Shown one piece after another: positions 38,556 to 50,155 of a stretch of 64,000 bases of DNA. Each line of letters opens with the position of its first letter. Within the stretch, counting starts at the first letter, position 1. Origin of the DNA: Oligoflexia bacterium (lineage in GTDB: Bacteria; Bdellovibrionota; UBA1018). The position numbers were made by a program, and so were the translations under genes. The notes below the pieces were generated by a model. It made no database searches, was not told where the DNA came from, and worked only from the letters and a program-made list of their open reading frames with translations. Location: assembly GCA_014376785.1 (NCBI GenBank), contig JACMQW010000080.1:1-64000 (forward strand). The letters are read 5' to 3'.

Positions 38556-39065
38556 TTAGAATGAGACTTTTTTAAGAAAGCACGTCTTCAAAACCAGTGT
38601 GCTGCCATCCACACGGCATTCGATGAGGTCTTTCTCCCCGATGAGATGAATCTTTTTCACCAGTGTTCCTCGCTTCAAGTCGCTCGTACCGCCTTTCACT
38701 TTCAGGTCTTTGATCACTTGAACGCTATCGCCTTCAGTCAGCACGGCTCCATTGCTGTCCTTGACCACAGGGTCGCCATCAGCTTCGCTCTGATTGCCTT
38801 GGGTGAGACTCTTTAAGATTTCAGTAAGCCAGGCGCGCCCTTCGGTTTCATCGGCAAACCACCGATTCGCTTCACTCCCGAATTCTTCAACCGGAAAAGT
38901 TTCAGCAGCGACGATGAGGGTCGTCTCACGGATCAGGCTCGCCAAACGCTCAGCAGGTGCGCCTCGAGAGAAAGAAAGGGCGGTTTCAGGGTCGGAATCC
39001 CTCTTTCCTTCCGAAATAGAATGGTTCAAGAAACGAAGGAGTTCAGGCGCCTGGCTTAATTTCAT
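38556..39065 (-). CDS. PhnA/YjdM-domain protein
   Basis: C-term VVKDSNGAVLTEGDSVQVIKDLKVKGGTSDLKRGTLVKKIHLIGEKDLIECRVDGSTLVLKTCFLKK. Confidence 0.85.
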   Translation of the reverse strand: MKLSQAPELLRFLNHSISEGKRDSDPETALSFSRGAPAERLASLIRETTLIVAAETFPVEEFGSEANRWFADETEGRAWLTEILKSLTQGNQSEADGDPVVKDSNGAVLTEGDSVQVIKDLKVKGGTSDLKRGTLVKKIHLIGEKDLIECRVDGSTLVLKTCFLKKVSF

Positions 39066-39123
39066 CTTCCTTTCTTATGGCAAACCGTTCTGCTCTGGAA
39101 ATGAATTTAAAGCGGCTAGATTT

Positions 39124-41292
39124 CTAAAAACGAGAGATGGCTCGTCTCAACCAATTTGGGCAGGAGGTTTTTTCTGCAGGTCGGTCCGACCATTCCCCGA
39201 GAAGTGCCGCTGCGACCCGACTTTTCGCATTTCCAGGGATGAGATGACCATCTGATGTTGCGATATCCAAACGAAAGCTCCTTCCCTGAGCAGCGGGAAG
39301 ACGGAATTCCACCGAGTCTCCGACTTTCTTCGGGAAAGCAGATCCATGCATATGTCCGAGCGTGTAAATCACTCGAGAGCGAAGAAGATCGTCCAATTTA
39401 AAATCGAAACCAAGCAGGTTTCCGCGGTTTCCACCCGTGTCGATTCGCAGAATCGTCTCGAATTCCCCTGAACGTGCATCGAAAACGCGGCGGAGCGCGT
39501 ATCCTTCGAAGGTGTTGGAAGCCTGATCTATGACCAGTTGGAAAGGGGAGGCATCCGGAAAATCGTGAACGTTTTCTTCGACCATCGAGTCGATGTACGT
39601 CTGGACTGCATTCACATCTTGCGATTTTTCGAAACGGTCCCAGACGCGTTCGCTCTCTCGAACAAACTCAGGGCTTCGCATGAGGTGGGGCCGTTTGCGA
39701 TTTCTCACCACGGCGGCTTCTGCGAAGAACGCCTGAAGGGCTCTAGGACTGACGTGGTCACGAGCGCCGGCATTGCTCATTTCCGTCGTCGCATCGAAAT
39801 ACGCGTGCGCGAATGTTTGGCGAATTTTCTGATTTGGAATGAGCGTTCTGAGCCCGCGTTCGATGGCTTCGCGGCCGTCGGGGAGCGTCTTTGCGGCTTG
39901 AATCAGGATTTCATCCACGCGGTAAGTTCCGGTGTTTTTAGGCATCGCAATTTCATGGGGACGAAAGACGACGTCGACGTGGCGAGTTTCTTCGTTACCC
40001 GCGGTTGAGAGGCGATGAATTTCCGCTCCTAGGAGCTGAATCGAAGGTGAGTTTTCAAGGTGGTGAAGAATTTCTTTCGGAGCTCCCGCCAAAAAGACAA
40101 ATTCTTGATGTAAATATTTTTCGTAATTTTGGTCGAACAATGCCGCCGCTTTTTCAAATGAAGGCAGATAGGGTTTGTATTTTTCGGGGAGGGTTTTTTC
40201 GTAATCGTCCACGATTTCTTTGAGGATGTCGCGCTTAGGGCCGTTCGTGTCGCCATTCGGCGCATTCACTTCGGGGGGGAGAATGGTCACGCGAGTAAAT
40301 CCGTCCACGGCGCTTGCCGTTCCGAAGTCGGTGATTCCGCCATTTGCCATGATGTTTGACGGTGAATCCGCACCGACGTAAATCGACCGAACGTGGAGTT
40401 GGGCATAGGTGAGAGCGATACGACGAATGAATTCTCGAAGACCTATTCCGAAACGCTCCGGCTCGGATTTCCACCGAGCTCCGACGGGCGCGGGATAGAA
40501 CTCATCGATATGGGCAACCATCGACTTCAGGCGCTCACGGTCGCGAGCTCGCTGTTCTTCACTTCCAGCGTGGATATTCGGATTACTGAGAGTGTGCGCT
40601 GGCCGGGCGAAGTCGAGCGAAAGCATCTCCGCCAATCCGTCTTGCCTTCCATCGGGCCATTTTACCGTGCGGCCATCCGCGAAAACGAATAGAATTCCGC
40701 TCGTTCCATAGGTAAGTTCTTCATCCAACACCGCGGCAATGGTTGGTTCGATGATGGCGTCCGGGCGGAAGAGGCCGCCATGTCCGTGGGCCATGTCGGT
40801 TTTTCCAACCATCTGTGTAACACCAACCCCTTTCAACGAGACTTTTCCTCGGCTTCCTCGACGTCCGTCTCCGAAATTACCATCCATTCCAAGCCCGCCG
40901 TATCCGCTTGAGTAAAGGGTCACGACTTTTTCTAAGAAAGTTCCGGGCGCGTCTTCGGGACGAGGAATGGCGGTGGCATAGAGCTGCGCTGCGGCTTCTC
41001 TGAACCGCGTTTGGCCGTCATAGGGAATGATGACCCCTGACGCGCGCAAACGTTTCCAATTCACATACACGGTTTGGGCATGCGCTAATGCTTTCGTCTC
41101 AAAGGCGACAAAAGTCTCGGGGGTGAGCTGGCCGCTTGCGAGCGTGGGCTTTCCTCTTCCGAGTTCCTCAAGCCCAATGGGAGCAACGGGTTCGTTCGGC
41201 GGAGTCGCATTCGAGGCCACGGGCAAAATACCCAGAAGCAATGTCAAACAAAGGAGTTTTCGCCCATGAAACCGAAAGAGATTTGTGATCAT
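39124..41292 (-). CDS. exported divergent SelO-like (pseudokinase/AMPylase fold) protein
   Basis: Signal peptide MITNLFRFHGRKLLCLTLLLGILPVASNA; SelO-like GDGRRGSRGKVSLKGVGVTQ and SPSNIMANGGITDFGTASAVDGF (N-x8-D spacing as in SelO DNMSILGETIDYGPFGF). Confidence 0.6.
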   Translation of the reverse strand: MITNLFRFHGRKLLCLTLLLGILPVASNATPPNEPVAPIGLEELGRGKPTLASGQLTPETFVAFETKALAHAQTVYVNWKRLRASGVIIPYDGQTRFREAAAQLYATAIPRPEDAPGTFLEKVVTLYSSGYGGLGMDGNFGDGRRGSRGKVSLKGVGVTQMVGKTDMAHGHGGLFRPDAIIEPTIAAVLDEELTYGTSGILFVFADGRTVKWPDGRQDGLAEMLSLDFARPAHTLSNPNIHAGSEEQRARDRERLKSMVAHIDEFYPAPVGARWKSEPERFGIGLREFIRRIALTYAQLHVRSIYVGADSPSNIMANGGITDFGTASAVDGFTRVTILPPEVNAPNGDTNGPKRDILKEIVDDYEKTLPEKYKPYLPSFEKAAALFDQNYEKYLHQEFVFLAGAPKEILHHLENSPSIQLLGAEIHRLSTAGNEETRHVDVVFRPHEIAMPKNTGTYRVDEILIQAAKTLPDGREAIERGLRTLIPNQKIRQTFAHAYFDATTEMSNAGARDHVSPRALQAFFAEAAVVRNRKRPHLMRSPEFVRESERVWDRFEKSQDVNAVQTYIDSMVEENVHDFPDASPFQLVIDQASNTFEGYALRRVFDARSGEFETILRIDTGGNRGNLLGFDFKLDDLLRSRVIYTLGHMHGSAFPKKVGDSVEFRLPAAQGRSFRLDIATSDGHLIPGNAKSRVAAALLGEWSDRPAEKTSCPNWLRRAISRF

Positions 41293-41341
41293 TCTGTTTC
41301 TCGTCGGAGATTTGGAACAAATCATTGAGCTTAATTAGCGG

Positions 41342-42424
41342 TCATTTGCTCCACTTCGACTCGATGTCGCTCAAAGAAGGATAAGTGGTGTAGCCTTCCG
41401 CCCCAGGTGCATAAAAGGTCTCTGGAATGGGCGTATTCAAATTCGCTCCGAGGCGGAAGCGTTCGACCAAATCAGGGTTCGCTATAAAGAGCTTACCGAA
41501 TGCTACAGCATCGGCACCCTGCCGATCCAAGATTGTTTCCGCGCTTTCTTTCGTAAACTTTTCGTTTGCGATAAACGCTCCCTTAAAAAGTTTCTTCATT
41601 TCGGGTGCCAAGCTGTCTGGTCCTTCCGATTCGCGTGCGCAGAGAAAAGCGAGTTTTCGTTTTCCGAGTTCGGAAGCAACGTATCCGAAAGTTTTTAGAA
41701 GGTCGGAATCACCCATCGAGTGGGAGTCGCCGCGAGGAGCCAAGTGCATTCCCACAAAACCTGCGCCCCAAACCGATACGACCGCATCGGTCACTTCCAG
41801 CATGAGACGAGCACGGTTTTCTAACGACCCGCCGTAACGGTCAGTCCGGTGGTTGGAGCCGTCTTGTAGAAATTGGTCAAGCAGGTAGCCATTTGCTCCG
41901 TGAATTTCGACTCCATCAAATCCTGCCCGTTTCGCGTTCAGCGCTCCGGTACGGTATGCGGTGATCACGGCCTCGATTTCAGAAAGTTCGAGCGCGCGGG
42001 GAACCACGAAGGGCGTGAGGGGACGGAGAAGGCTCACATGTCCGCTGGGAGCAATCGCGCTGGGTGCTACCGGGAGTTCTCCGTCTAAAAAAATCGGATG
42101 CGAAATACGACCCACGTGCCAGAGCTGAAGGATGATTTTTCCGGCTTTCGCGTGCACGGCGCGGGTGATTTCTTGCCACCCTTCGACTTGTGCGTCGGAC
42201 CAGATCCCGGGGGTGTTTGCGTAACCGACACCCATGGGTGTGACCGCCGTCGCTTCACTGATGATCAATCCCGCAGTGGAGCGCTCCGTGTAATATTTTC
42301 CCATCAGAGCATTCGGTGTTCTTCCGTCAGAACCGGACGCGCGACTTCGAGTGAGGGGGGCCATCACCACACGGTTTGAAAGAGAAAAAGCGCCGAGCTT
42401 CACGGGACTGAGGAGGGTGGACAT
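41342..42424 (-). CDS. Old Yellow Enzyme family alkene reductase (NemA-like)
   Basis: MSTLLSPVKLGAFSLSNRVVMAPLTRSRA, LQLWHVGRISHP, FDGVEIHGANGYLLDQFLQDGSNHRTDRYGGSLENRARL. Confidence 0.92.
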   Translation of the reverse strand: MSTLLSPVKLGAFSLSNRVVMAPLTRSRASGSDGRTPNALMGKYYTERSTAGLIISEATAVTPMGVGYANTPGIWSDAQVEGWQEITRAVHAKAGKIILQLWHVGRISHPIFLDGELPVAPSAIAPSGHVSLLRPLTPFVVPRALELSEIEAVITAYRTGALNAKRAGFDGVEIHGANGYLLDQFLQDGSNHRTDRYGGSLENRARLMLEVTDAVVSVWGAGFVGMHLAPRGDSHSMGDSDLLKTFGYVASELGKRKLAFLCARESEGPDSLAPEMKKLFKGAFIANEKFTKESAETILDRQGADAVAFGKLFIANPDLVERFRLGANLNTPIPETFYAPGAEGYTTYPSLSDIESKWSK

Positions 42425-42582
42425 GAAAATTCCGATCAAATTTGGGTTAAGCTCGTAACGTACCTTAACTTCCCAAGTCAGTCTATTGGCGCTCTCGAGG
42501 AAAAACCGCGGAGAGGTGATGGACTTTAGTTTTTTGAGAAAAAAATCGAAGAGAGAAAGTGCCAAACTCAAATGGAATTAGG

Positions 42583-44889
<2,307 letters not shown>

Positions 44890-44941
44890 GTCTTACCGGC
44901 CACACTTCCCTGAGCCCATCAAATCCGTTTATACTGTTGGA

Positions 44942-45514
44942 ATGGGGTTTTCCTTTCTACACGTGAGCACATGCCTCCCGACGGTTGGATATCTTTTCGG
45001 GGTATTCGCTTTGAGTGGCTGTGTCCAGTCGTCGAGCCTCATTCTGCGACTTTCTGATTCGACGGCATTCAGCCAGACTGCGGGTTGCCCGCTGCCTCAT
45101 TCTTCCTCCGTCGCAAATATCCGTCGACGGCTTGCCTCGGACGCACTGGTTCCATCACCAAACTTTTGTGAACTCAGTGCAAATTACGAATGTTACTCTC
45201 GCGTCTTTTCTCCGATTGTTCAAAACAGTAAAACCCGAAAGAGCGAATGTGTGGATCTGGAATTCTTTGGGCAAAAAGTTTGTTTGGACGTGGCGGTTCA
45301 AAATTTCGATACCAGAGAGGCAAGTCGACTTTCCGATTCCGCTTCGGGAGCGTTCGAATCGGGCGGAGAGTTTAATCGCGCCGAATTTGTTTGCCACCAA
45401 ACGGAACTTCGAGACCAAGACGCCTTTTTGGCTAAAGGCGAGGGTGACAAAATGAGCGAGGCGTTGACGAAGGCCCATGATGAATGCCTGGCGATTCTAC
45501 CGAGGTTGAAATGA
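44942..45514 (+). CDS. Cys-rich lipoprotein, hypothetical
   Basis: Hydrophobic N-terminus ending in lipobox ALSGC; stop overlaps downstream ATG (ATGA). Confidence 0.6.
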   Translation: MGFSFLHVSTCLPTVGYLFGVFALSGCVQSSSLILRLSDSTAFSQTAGCPLPHSSSVANIRRRLASDALVPSPNFCELSANYECYSRVFSPIVQNSKTRKSECVDLEFFGQKVCLDVAVQNFDTREASRLSDSASGAFESGGEFNRAEFVCHQTELRDQDAFLAKGEGDKMSEALTKAHDECLAILPRLK

Positions 45515-46035
45515 AGAATTTTATTCGGAAGCACTGGTGGGTAGGAGCCGGATTATTTTTCGTTGGTCACGTCCATGCGCATTCACGACTTTTGCTGAAC
45601 GGAACCACACCACCCCGCAATGCGAGTTCAGGGCTGAAAGTGGGGCCTTGTGGAAATGTGCCTCGCACATCCAGTCCAACGGTACTGACGGCGGGGCAGA
45701 CCCTGAAGGTGCAGTGGGAAGAGGTGATCGATCATCCTGGTTACTACCGGATCGCATTTTCACCCGCCGCGGATGCCGGATTTGATGCAAATATCCTTGC
45801 CGCAAGAATCGATGACCTTCCGAATGTGCACGCTTATGAAACGAATGTGACGGTGCCGAGCACCCCCTGTACGAATTGCACCCTCCAACTCATCCAATAC
45901 ATGACCGAAAATAATCCGCCGACGCTGTATTACTCGTGCGCCGATGTAGAGATTCGGGCAGCCGGATCACCGATGCCCAGCCCCACTCCGAGAGTCAGTT
46001 ATTCGCCGGTGCCATTACCGACGGACTGTCATTAG
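45511..46035 (+). CDS. exported polysaccharide monooxygenase-like protein (SCE4755-like)
   Basis: Predicted mature N-terminal His after AHA (HAHSRLLLNGTTPPRNASSGLKVGPCGN), GQTLKVQWEEVIDHPGYYRIAFS, CTNCTLQLIQYM, YYSCADVEI. Confidence 0.65.
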   Translation: MKNFIRKHWWVGAGLFFVGHVHAHSRLLLNGTTPPRNASSGLKVGPCGNVPRTSSPTVLTAGQTLKVQWEEVIDHPGYYRIAFSPAADAGFDANILAARIDDLPNVHAYETNVTVPSTPCTNCTLQLIQYMTENNPPTLYYSCADVEIRAAGSPMPSPTPRVSYSPVPLPTDCH

Positions 46036-46090
46036 ACTGGGCAGAAATCGCCCGGTTCACTGAACGCGAAAAGGATTTAAAATCGACTAA

Positions 46091-46324
46091 ATGGGTGCAC
46101 CTAAGCTTTTTCAAGATGCGATACCGGAGTCCACGCTTTTCGAAGGTCCAAAGAAATGCGTGAAAGTACACATCGAAGCCGATGGTTCTGCGGCCGTCTC
46201 GATTTGGCGGACCGAGCCTGAAGGTCAGTTGACCGAGGTGCTCAGCGATTTTCGTTTGCCCGCAGAGAAAGCCCATTTGGCGTTTTTCTGGGCGCGCGCT
46301 TTAGCCGCCGATCCGCTGGATTAA
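46091..46324 (+). CDS. hypothetical protein
   Basis: 77-aa ORF; stop codon interleaved with the convergent gene's stop in TTAA. Confidence 0.5.
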   Translation: MGAPKLFQDAIPESTLFEGPKKCVKVHIEADGSAAVSIWRTEPEGQLTEVLSDFRLPAEKAHLAFFWARALAADPLD

Positions 46325-47235
46325 ATTTCCGACGCGCCCTCGGTAGCGTCTAAAATATTTTCGGCTGACCAGTTTGGGAGATCCGTCGTGTGCTCAAGCA
46401 AGAGACCGTCGAACTCGCAGCGAGCTCGCTTCCGCCGCTCCTGATTCGTTGAGCCTACGCCATCTGCCAGCTCGCGCCACTCGGGTGACAAAACCAAACG
46501 GCTTCGAAGTGCGGCAAGGAAGACGTCTAACCAAGCGGGCTGGTTATAGGTAAAGTTTAAAGCAAGGGCATCGCCGGCTGCTTCTGTGCAGTGCCAATAG
46601 CCGCGAGGCACAAAGAGCACCGAGCCTGGCTCGAGCGTGTAGGTCATGCTTCCTTCTGGCATTGCGGTAGGGAAGCTGACCGGTGCGTAGGTCGAAAGCT
46701 CAGGAGTGATCGGTTGGCCGATGGTGTGGCGTTCGGTGGGATTTTCTACGCTCTCATTCGAAGCGAGCCACCACTTTTTCGTTCCCTGGAGTTGGAGAAC
46801 GAAATTGATGTTTTGGTCGAAATGCGGAGCAGTGCCTTTTCCGTCCGGCGTTGCGTAGACCATGCACCTTCCATAGGTAGCGGCCGGTAATCCGAGGTCG
46901 CTTCGGACCGCTTCCACTGCCGACCTCAGAAACGGAGATAATTTTTCAACGTTGTTAAAGAGTAGACCCATCCGGTTTTTGAAAAGTTTTTCTGCGTCCT
47001 CGGCTCTGACTTCGATGGAACTGGATTCGTCGGCGATATCCGGAAGGTGTGCTTGGATGAAGCCTGACCAGCAGCGAATCAGCGCTTCCCGAGACTGAAG
47101 AAAGGGGAGATCGAAAATTTCTCGAACCGATTCGTTTAGACCGTGCGTGATGAAAGGGGTTTTTGACCAGTTTCCTTCCAATAAATCATCCGGGTTACGA
47201 GGGCTAATGAGCGAGTGGAGGCCAAACGGTTTCAT
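46321..47235 (-). CDS. JmjC/cupin-like oxygenase family protein
   Basis: GTAPHFDQNINFVLQLQGTKKWWLA... LEPGSVLFVPRGYWHCTEAAGDALALNFT. Confidence 0.85.
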   Translation of the reverse strand: MKPFGLHSLISPRNPDDLLEGNWSKTPFITHGLNESVREIFDLPFLQSREALIRCWSGFIQAHLPDIADESSSIEVRAEDAEKLFKNRMGLLFNNVEKLSPFLRSAVEAVRSDLGLPAATYGRCMVYATPDGKGTAPHFDQNINFVLQLQGTKKWWLASNESVENPTERHTIGQPITPELSTYAPVSFPTAMPEGSMTYTLEPGSVLFVPRGYWHCTEAAGDALALNFTYNQPAWLDVFLAALRSRLVLSPEWRELADGVGSTNQERRKRARCEFDGLLLEHTTDLPNWSAENILDATEGASEI

Positions 47236-47353
47236 GCGTCTTTCTAACCGAATTCGCGGCTAAGTGGGAATGGATTTATGGGTCTATGGACGCTAGGGTG
47301 GGACGCTTAGGCCTGCTCAGCGTTCTAGGGCACTCAAAGGATGATGGCGATTC

Positions 47354-48745
47354 ATGGGTTCTTTCGTTGTTTCTAAATTTGGCGGCACCAGTATGGGAAG
47401 CGCTTCCGCGATGGCGGCTTCCGCGGAAATCGTTTCGGCTGATCCTCGGGTTCGGTTTGTCTTAGTGAGTGCTACGAGCGGGACCACCCATCAACTTCTA
47501 AAAATCCATGAACTGCGGCGCGGTGGGAGCGTTTCCGAATGCCAGCAGTTCGCCGAAGAGATCGAGGAAAAGCACCGGGAGATCGCTGTCGAACTTGGCT
47601 GTAGTGAAAAAGCGATGGAGACACTCAAAGCGTTTCTTCTAGAGCTGAAGGCGCCGCTCATTTGTTCCGACTCTAACCAGTCTCTGGATCACTTGCTCTC
47701 AGTGGGTGAGCGGATGTCATCGCTTCTTTTCACCGAAGCGCTCCGAAAAAAGTCGGGCTCGAAAATCACCTGGATAGACGCTCGGAAATTTTTGATCACG
47801 GACGACCGGTTCGGAAAGGCGGAGCCCGATATCACGCTCACTCGTGCGAACTGTGACCCGCTTCGTGATCGCTTGGATTTAGTCAGGGATGCGGCCCCGG
47901 AAGTTTTCGTCAGCCAAGGATTTATCGGAGCCAGCTCCCAGGGAGCCACGACCACCTTAGGGCGCGGGGGGAGCGATTACAGCGCAGCCCTTTTCGCCGA
48001 GGCTCTCTCTGCAGACGGCGTCGAAATTTGGACCGATGTTCCGGGCATACTCACGATGGATCCTCGAGTGGTATTGAATGCTCGGATCATCGATGAAATG
48101 AGTTTTGCGGAAGCGGCCGAAATGGCGAACTTTGGTGCGAAAGTCCTTCATCCGGCCACCTTGGCTCCCGTGATGCGCGCAAATATCCCCGTGTGGGTGA
48201 AGTCGACTTTCAGGCCCGACCTTCCGGGAACTCGCATTTCTCCACAGGTCGAATCCGGCGCCCCGCTGATTCGGGCGATTGCCGTGCGCAAGCGGCAAAC
48301 CCTCATCACGGTGAGTAGCCTTCGAATGTTGAACGCTCACGGATTTCTGGCAAAAATTTTCGAAGTTCTGGCGAGGTATCATTTGAGCGTGGATCTGGTC
48401 ACCACCTCCGAGGTAAGCGTCGCACTCACCATCGACGAAGATGCGATGGGATCAGCTGGAAAATCTGTCAAGGAAAGTACGGAGATGTTAGCCGAGCTTC
48501 GAAGCTTTGCCGAAGTTCGACTCGAAGAGGACTTGTCCCTGATCGCCGTCATCGGAAACGGACTGAATTCGGCGCCCGGAGTAGCGGCCGAAATTTTTCA
48601 CGCCATTCGAAGTCAGAACGTTCGGCTCATTTGTCATGGCGCCAGCGAGCATAACATCTGCTTTCTGGTTGCGTCGGAAGACGCGCTCACCATTGCGCGC
48701 CAGTTGCACGAGGTCTGCATCGAAAAGCCAAGGGTGGACGGATGA
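47354..48745 (+). CDS. lysC: aspartate kinase
   Basis: VVSKFGGTSMGSA, TTLGRGGSDYSAALFAEAL, EIWTDVPGILTMDPR; two ACT-like regions. Confidence 0.93.
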   Translation: MGSFVVSKFGGTSMGSASAMAASAEIVSADPRVRFVLVSATSGTTHQLLKIHELRRGGSVSECQQFAEEIEEKHREIAVELGCSEKAMETLKAFLLELKAPLICSDSNQSLDHLLSVGERMSSLLFTEALRKKSGSKITWIDARKFLITDDRFGKAEPDITLTRANCDPLRDRLDLVRDAAPEVFVSQGFIGASSQGATTTLGRGGSDYSAALFAEALSADGVEIWTDVPGILTMDPRVVLNARIIDEMSFAEAAEMANFGAKVLHPATLAPVMRANIPVWVKSTFRPDLPGTRISPQVESGAPLIRAIAVRKRQTLITVSSLRMLNAHGFLAKIFEVLARYHLSVDLVTTSEVSVALTIDEDAMGSAGKSVKESTEMLAELRSFAEVRLEEDLSLIAVIGNGLNSAPGVAAEIFHAIRSQNVRLICHGASEHNICFLVASEDALTIARQLHEVCIEKPRVDG

Positions 48746-49335
48746 TGGCGGATAATCTGGGATTGCCCACACTCTTCGCGCTCAAAGGCGCGTGGCAAGT
48801 ATTGACCCTCTTTTTAATTCCGATTGGGGGGGGCATTCCTGCGGGAGTGCTCCTCGCCCAATCGAAAGGGATCGCTTGGCTTCCCACGACGTTTCTCTAC
48901 CTCGTATCCGATGTGATCCTCGCCTGCATTTTTGAGCCGCTCATCCTCCTCGCCGCTGCCGGCTCGAAACGCTCTCCGTTGCTTGCGAAGATGAAAGAAG
49001 CGTTTCGGAAGTCGATCGAAAAAACGACCGAACTTTATGGGAGCAAGCTTGGACCTCTTGCCCTGATTGGCATCTCATTTGGAGTCGACCCTATGACGGG
49101 GCGGGCGGTGGCGATCGCCGCCGGACACGGTTTCGTGACTGGATGGATGTTCGCGATTGCGGGAGACATGCTTTATTTCGGAATCTTGATGGTTTCGACT
49201 CTCTGGCTTCACGAAGTTTTGGGCGACGGAACCGTGACGACGCTGATCATTCTCGCGCTCATGATGGGGGTTCCGGCGGTCATCAAGCGGGTGCGCGGAA
49301 AGCCTAACGCCCCGCTGCCGAAGGAATCGATTTAG
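48742..49335 (+). CDS. hypothetical integral membrane protein
   Basis: Multiple TM segments; ATGA overlap with aspartate kinase stop. Confidence 0.65.
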   Translation: MMADNLGLPTLFALKGAWQVLTLFLIPIGGGIPAGVLLAQSKGIAWLPTTFLYLVSDVILACIFEPLILLAAAGSKRSPLLAKMKEAFRKSIEKTTELYGSKLGPLALIGISFGVDPMTGRAVAIAAGHGFVTGWMFAIAGDMLYFGILMVSTLWLHEVLGDGTVTTLIILALMMGVPAVIKRVRGKPNAPLPKESI

Positions 49336-50109
49336 CTTGTTCAGAAAAAACCTTCCAGATCGCGCGCGCGGTCGGTCCCATCGGGCGCTTTCTTGCTCGC
49401 AGAATGCAGAGATCGAGTCGAAGGGAAGGTGACAGCTCCTCGTCTAATGGGATGAGATCGTTCCCGGACTTGATTTCTAGAGTGGAAATGCGGCCCCACC
49501 CGATTCCCGCTTCGATATAACGGAGTTTGGTAAAGTGGTCGGGTACGTAGATGCGATGCCCACTCGAGGCTTTCAGTCGGGGAGATGCTGCTTCGTCTTT
49601 TTCAACCTCGGGATCTTTCGAACTCACCAGAAATTGAGCCGTTTTTCGGAGGAAAACGTCATCGAGGGATTTTTTGGGCGGCATGATCTTTTTAGAAATT
49701 GCAGCGGCGAGGGTTACTTTTTCGAGAACGATCTTTTCGATTTGGTCTTCATCATCCACGCAGGGCGCGAATGCCAGATCCAGTTTCCCATCGAGCAGCG
49801 GTTGGTAACTTCCCTTTAAAATGGATTTTTCGATGATCAGCCGGACAGAAATGAGCGGCCGCCCGCAATCCGAGATGCTTGCTTGGCTGCATTTAAAGTC
49901 GTTCGGGCTGCACTTAGAAAGATGGCACCGGCCTCAGTGAGTTTCGGTCGGTAGGCTGACCGATCAAAAATTAAAATTCCGAATTCTGCTTCCAGGTTTT
50001 TAATTGCGGCGCTCAAAGCGGGTTGGGAGCGTTTCAATTTCGCGGCGGCCGCCCGGAAGCTTCCGAGTTGGGCGATGAGATCGATCGCCTCGAGTTGGTC
50101 TAAGTTCAT
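49304..50109 (-). pseudogene. LysR-family regulator, frameshifted with internal deletion
   Basis: N-term HTH MNLDQLEAIDLIAQLGSFRAAAAKLKRSQPALSAAIKNLE...IAGG, then other frame RPLISVRLIIEKSILKGSYQPLLDGKLDLAFAPCVDDEDQIEKIVLEKVTLAAAI. Confidence 0.82.
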
Positions 50110-50155
50110 TGTTTGTAACCTAGAATGATTGAGCGATTAGTGCAAAAATAGAACG

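Noticed and set aside
47236-47353. Possible lysine riboswitch upstream of aspartate kinase
   Set aside because: Only about 118 nt with one weak hairpin; no recognisable L-box core or terminator/antiterminator pair.
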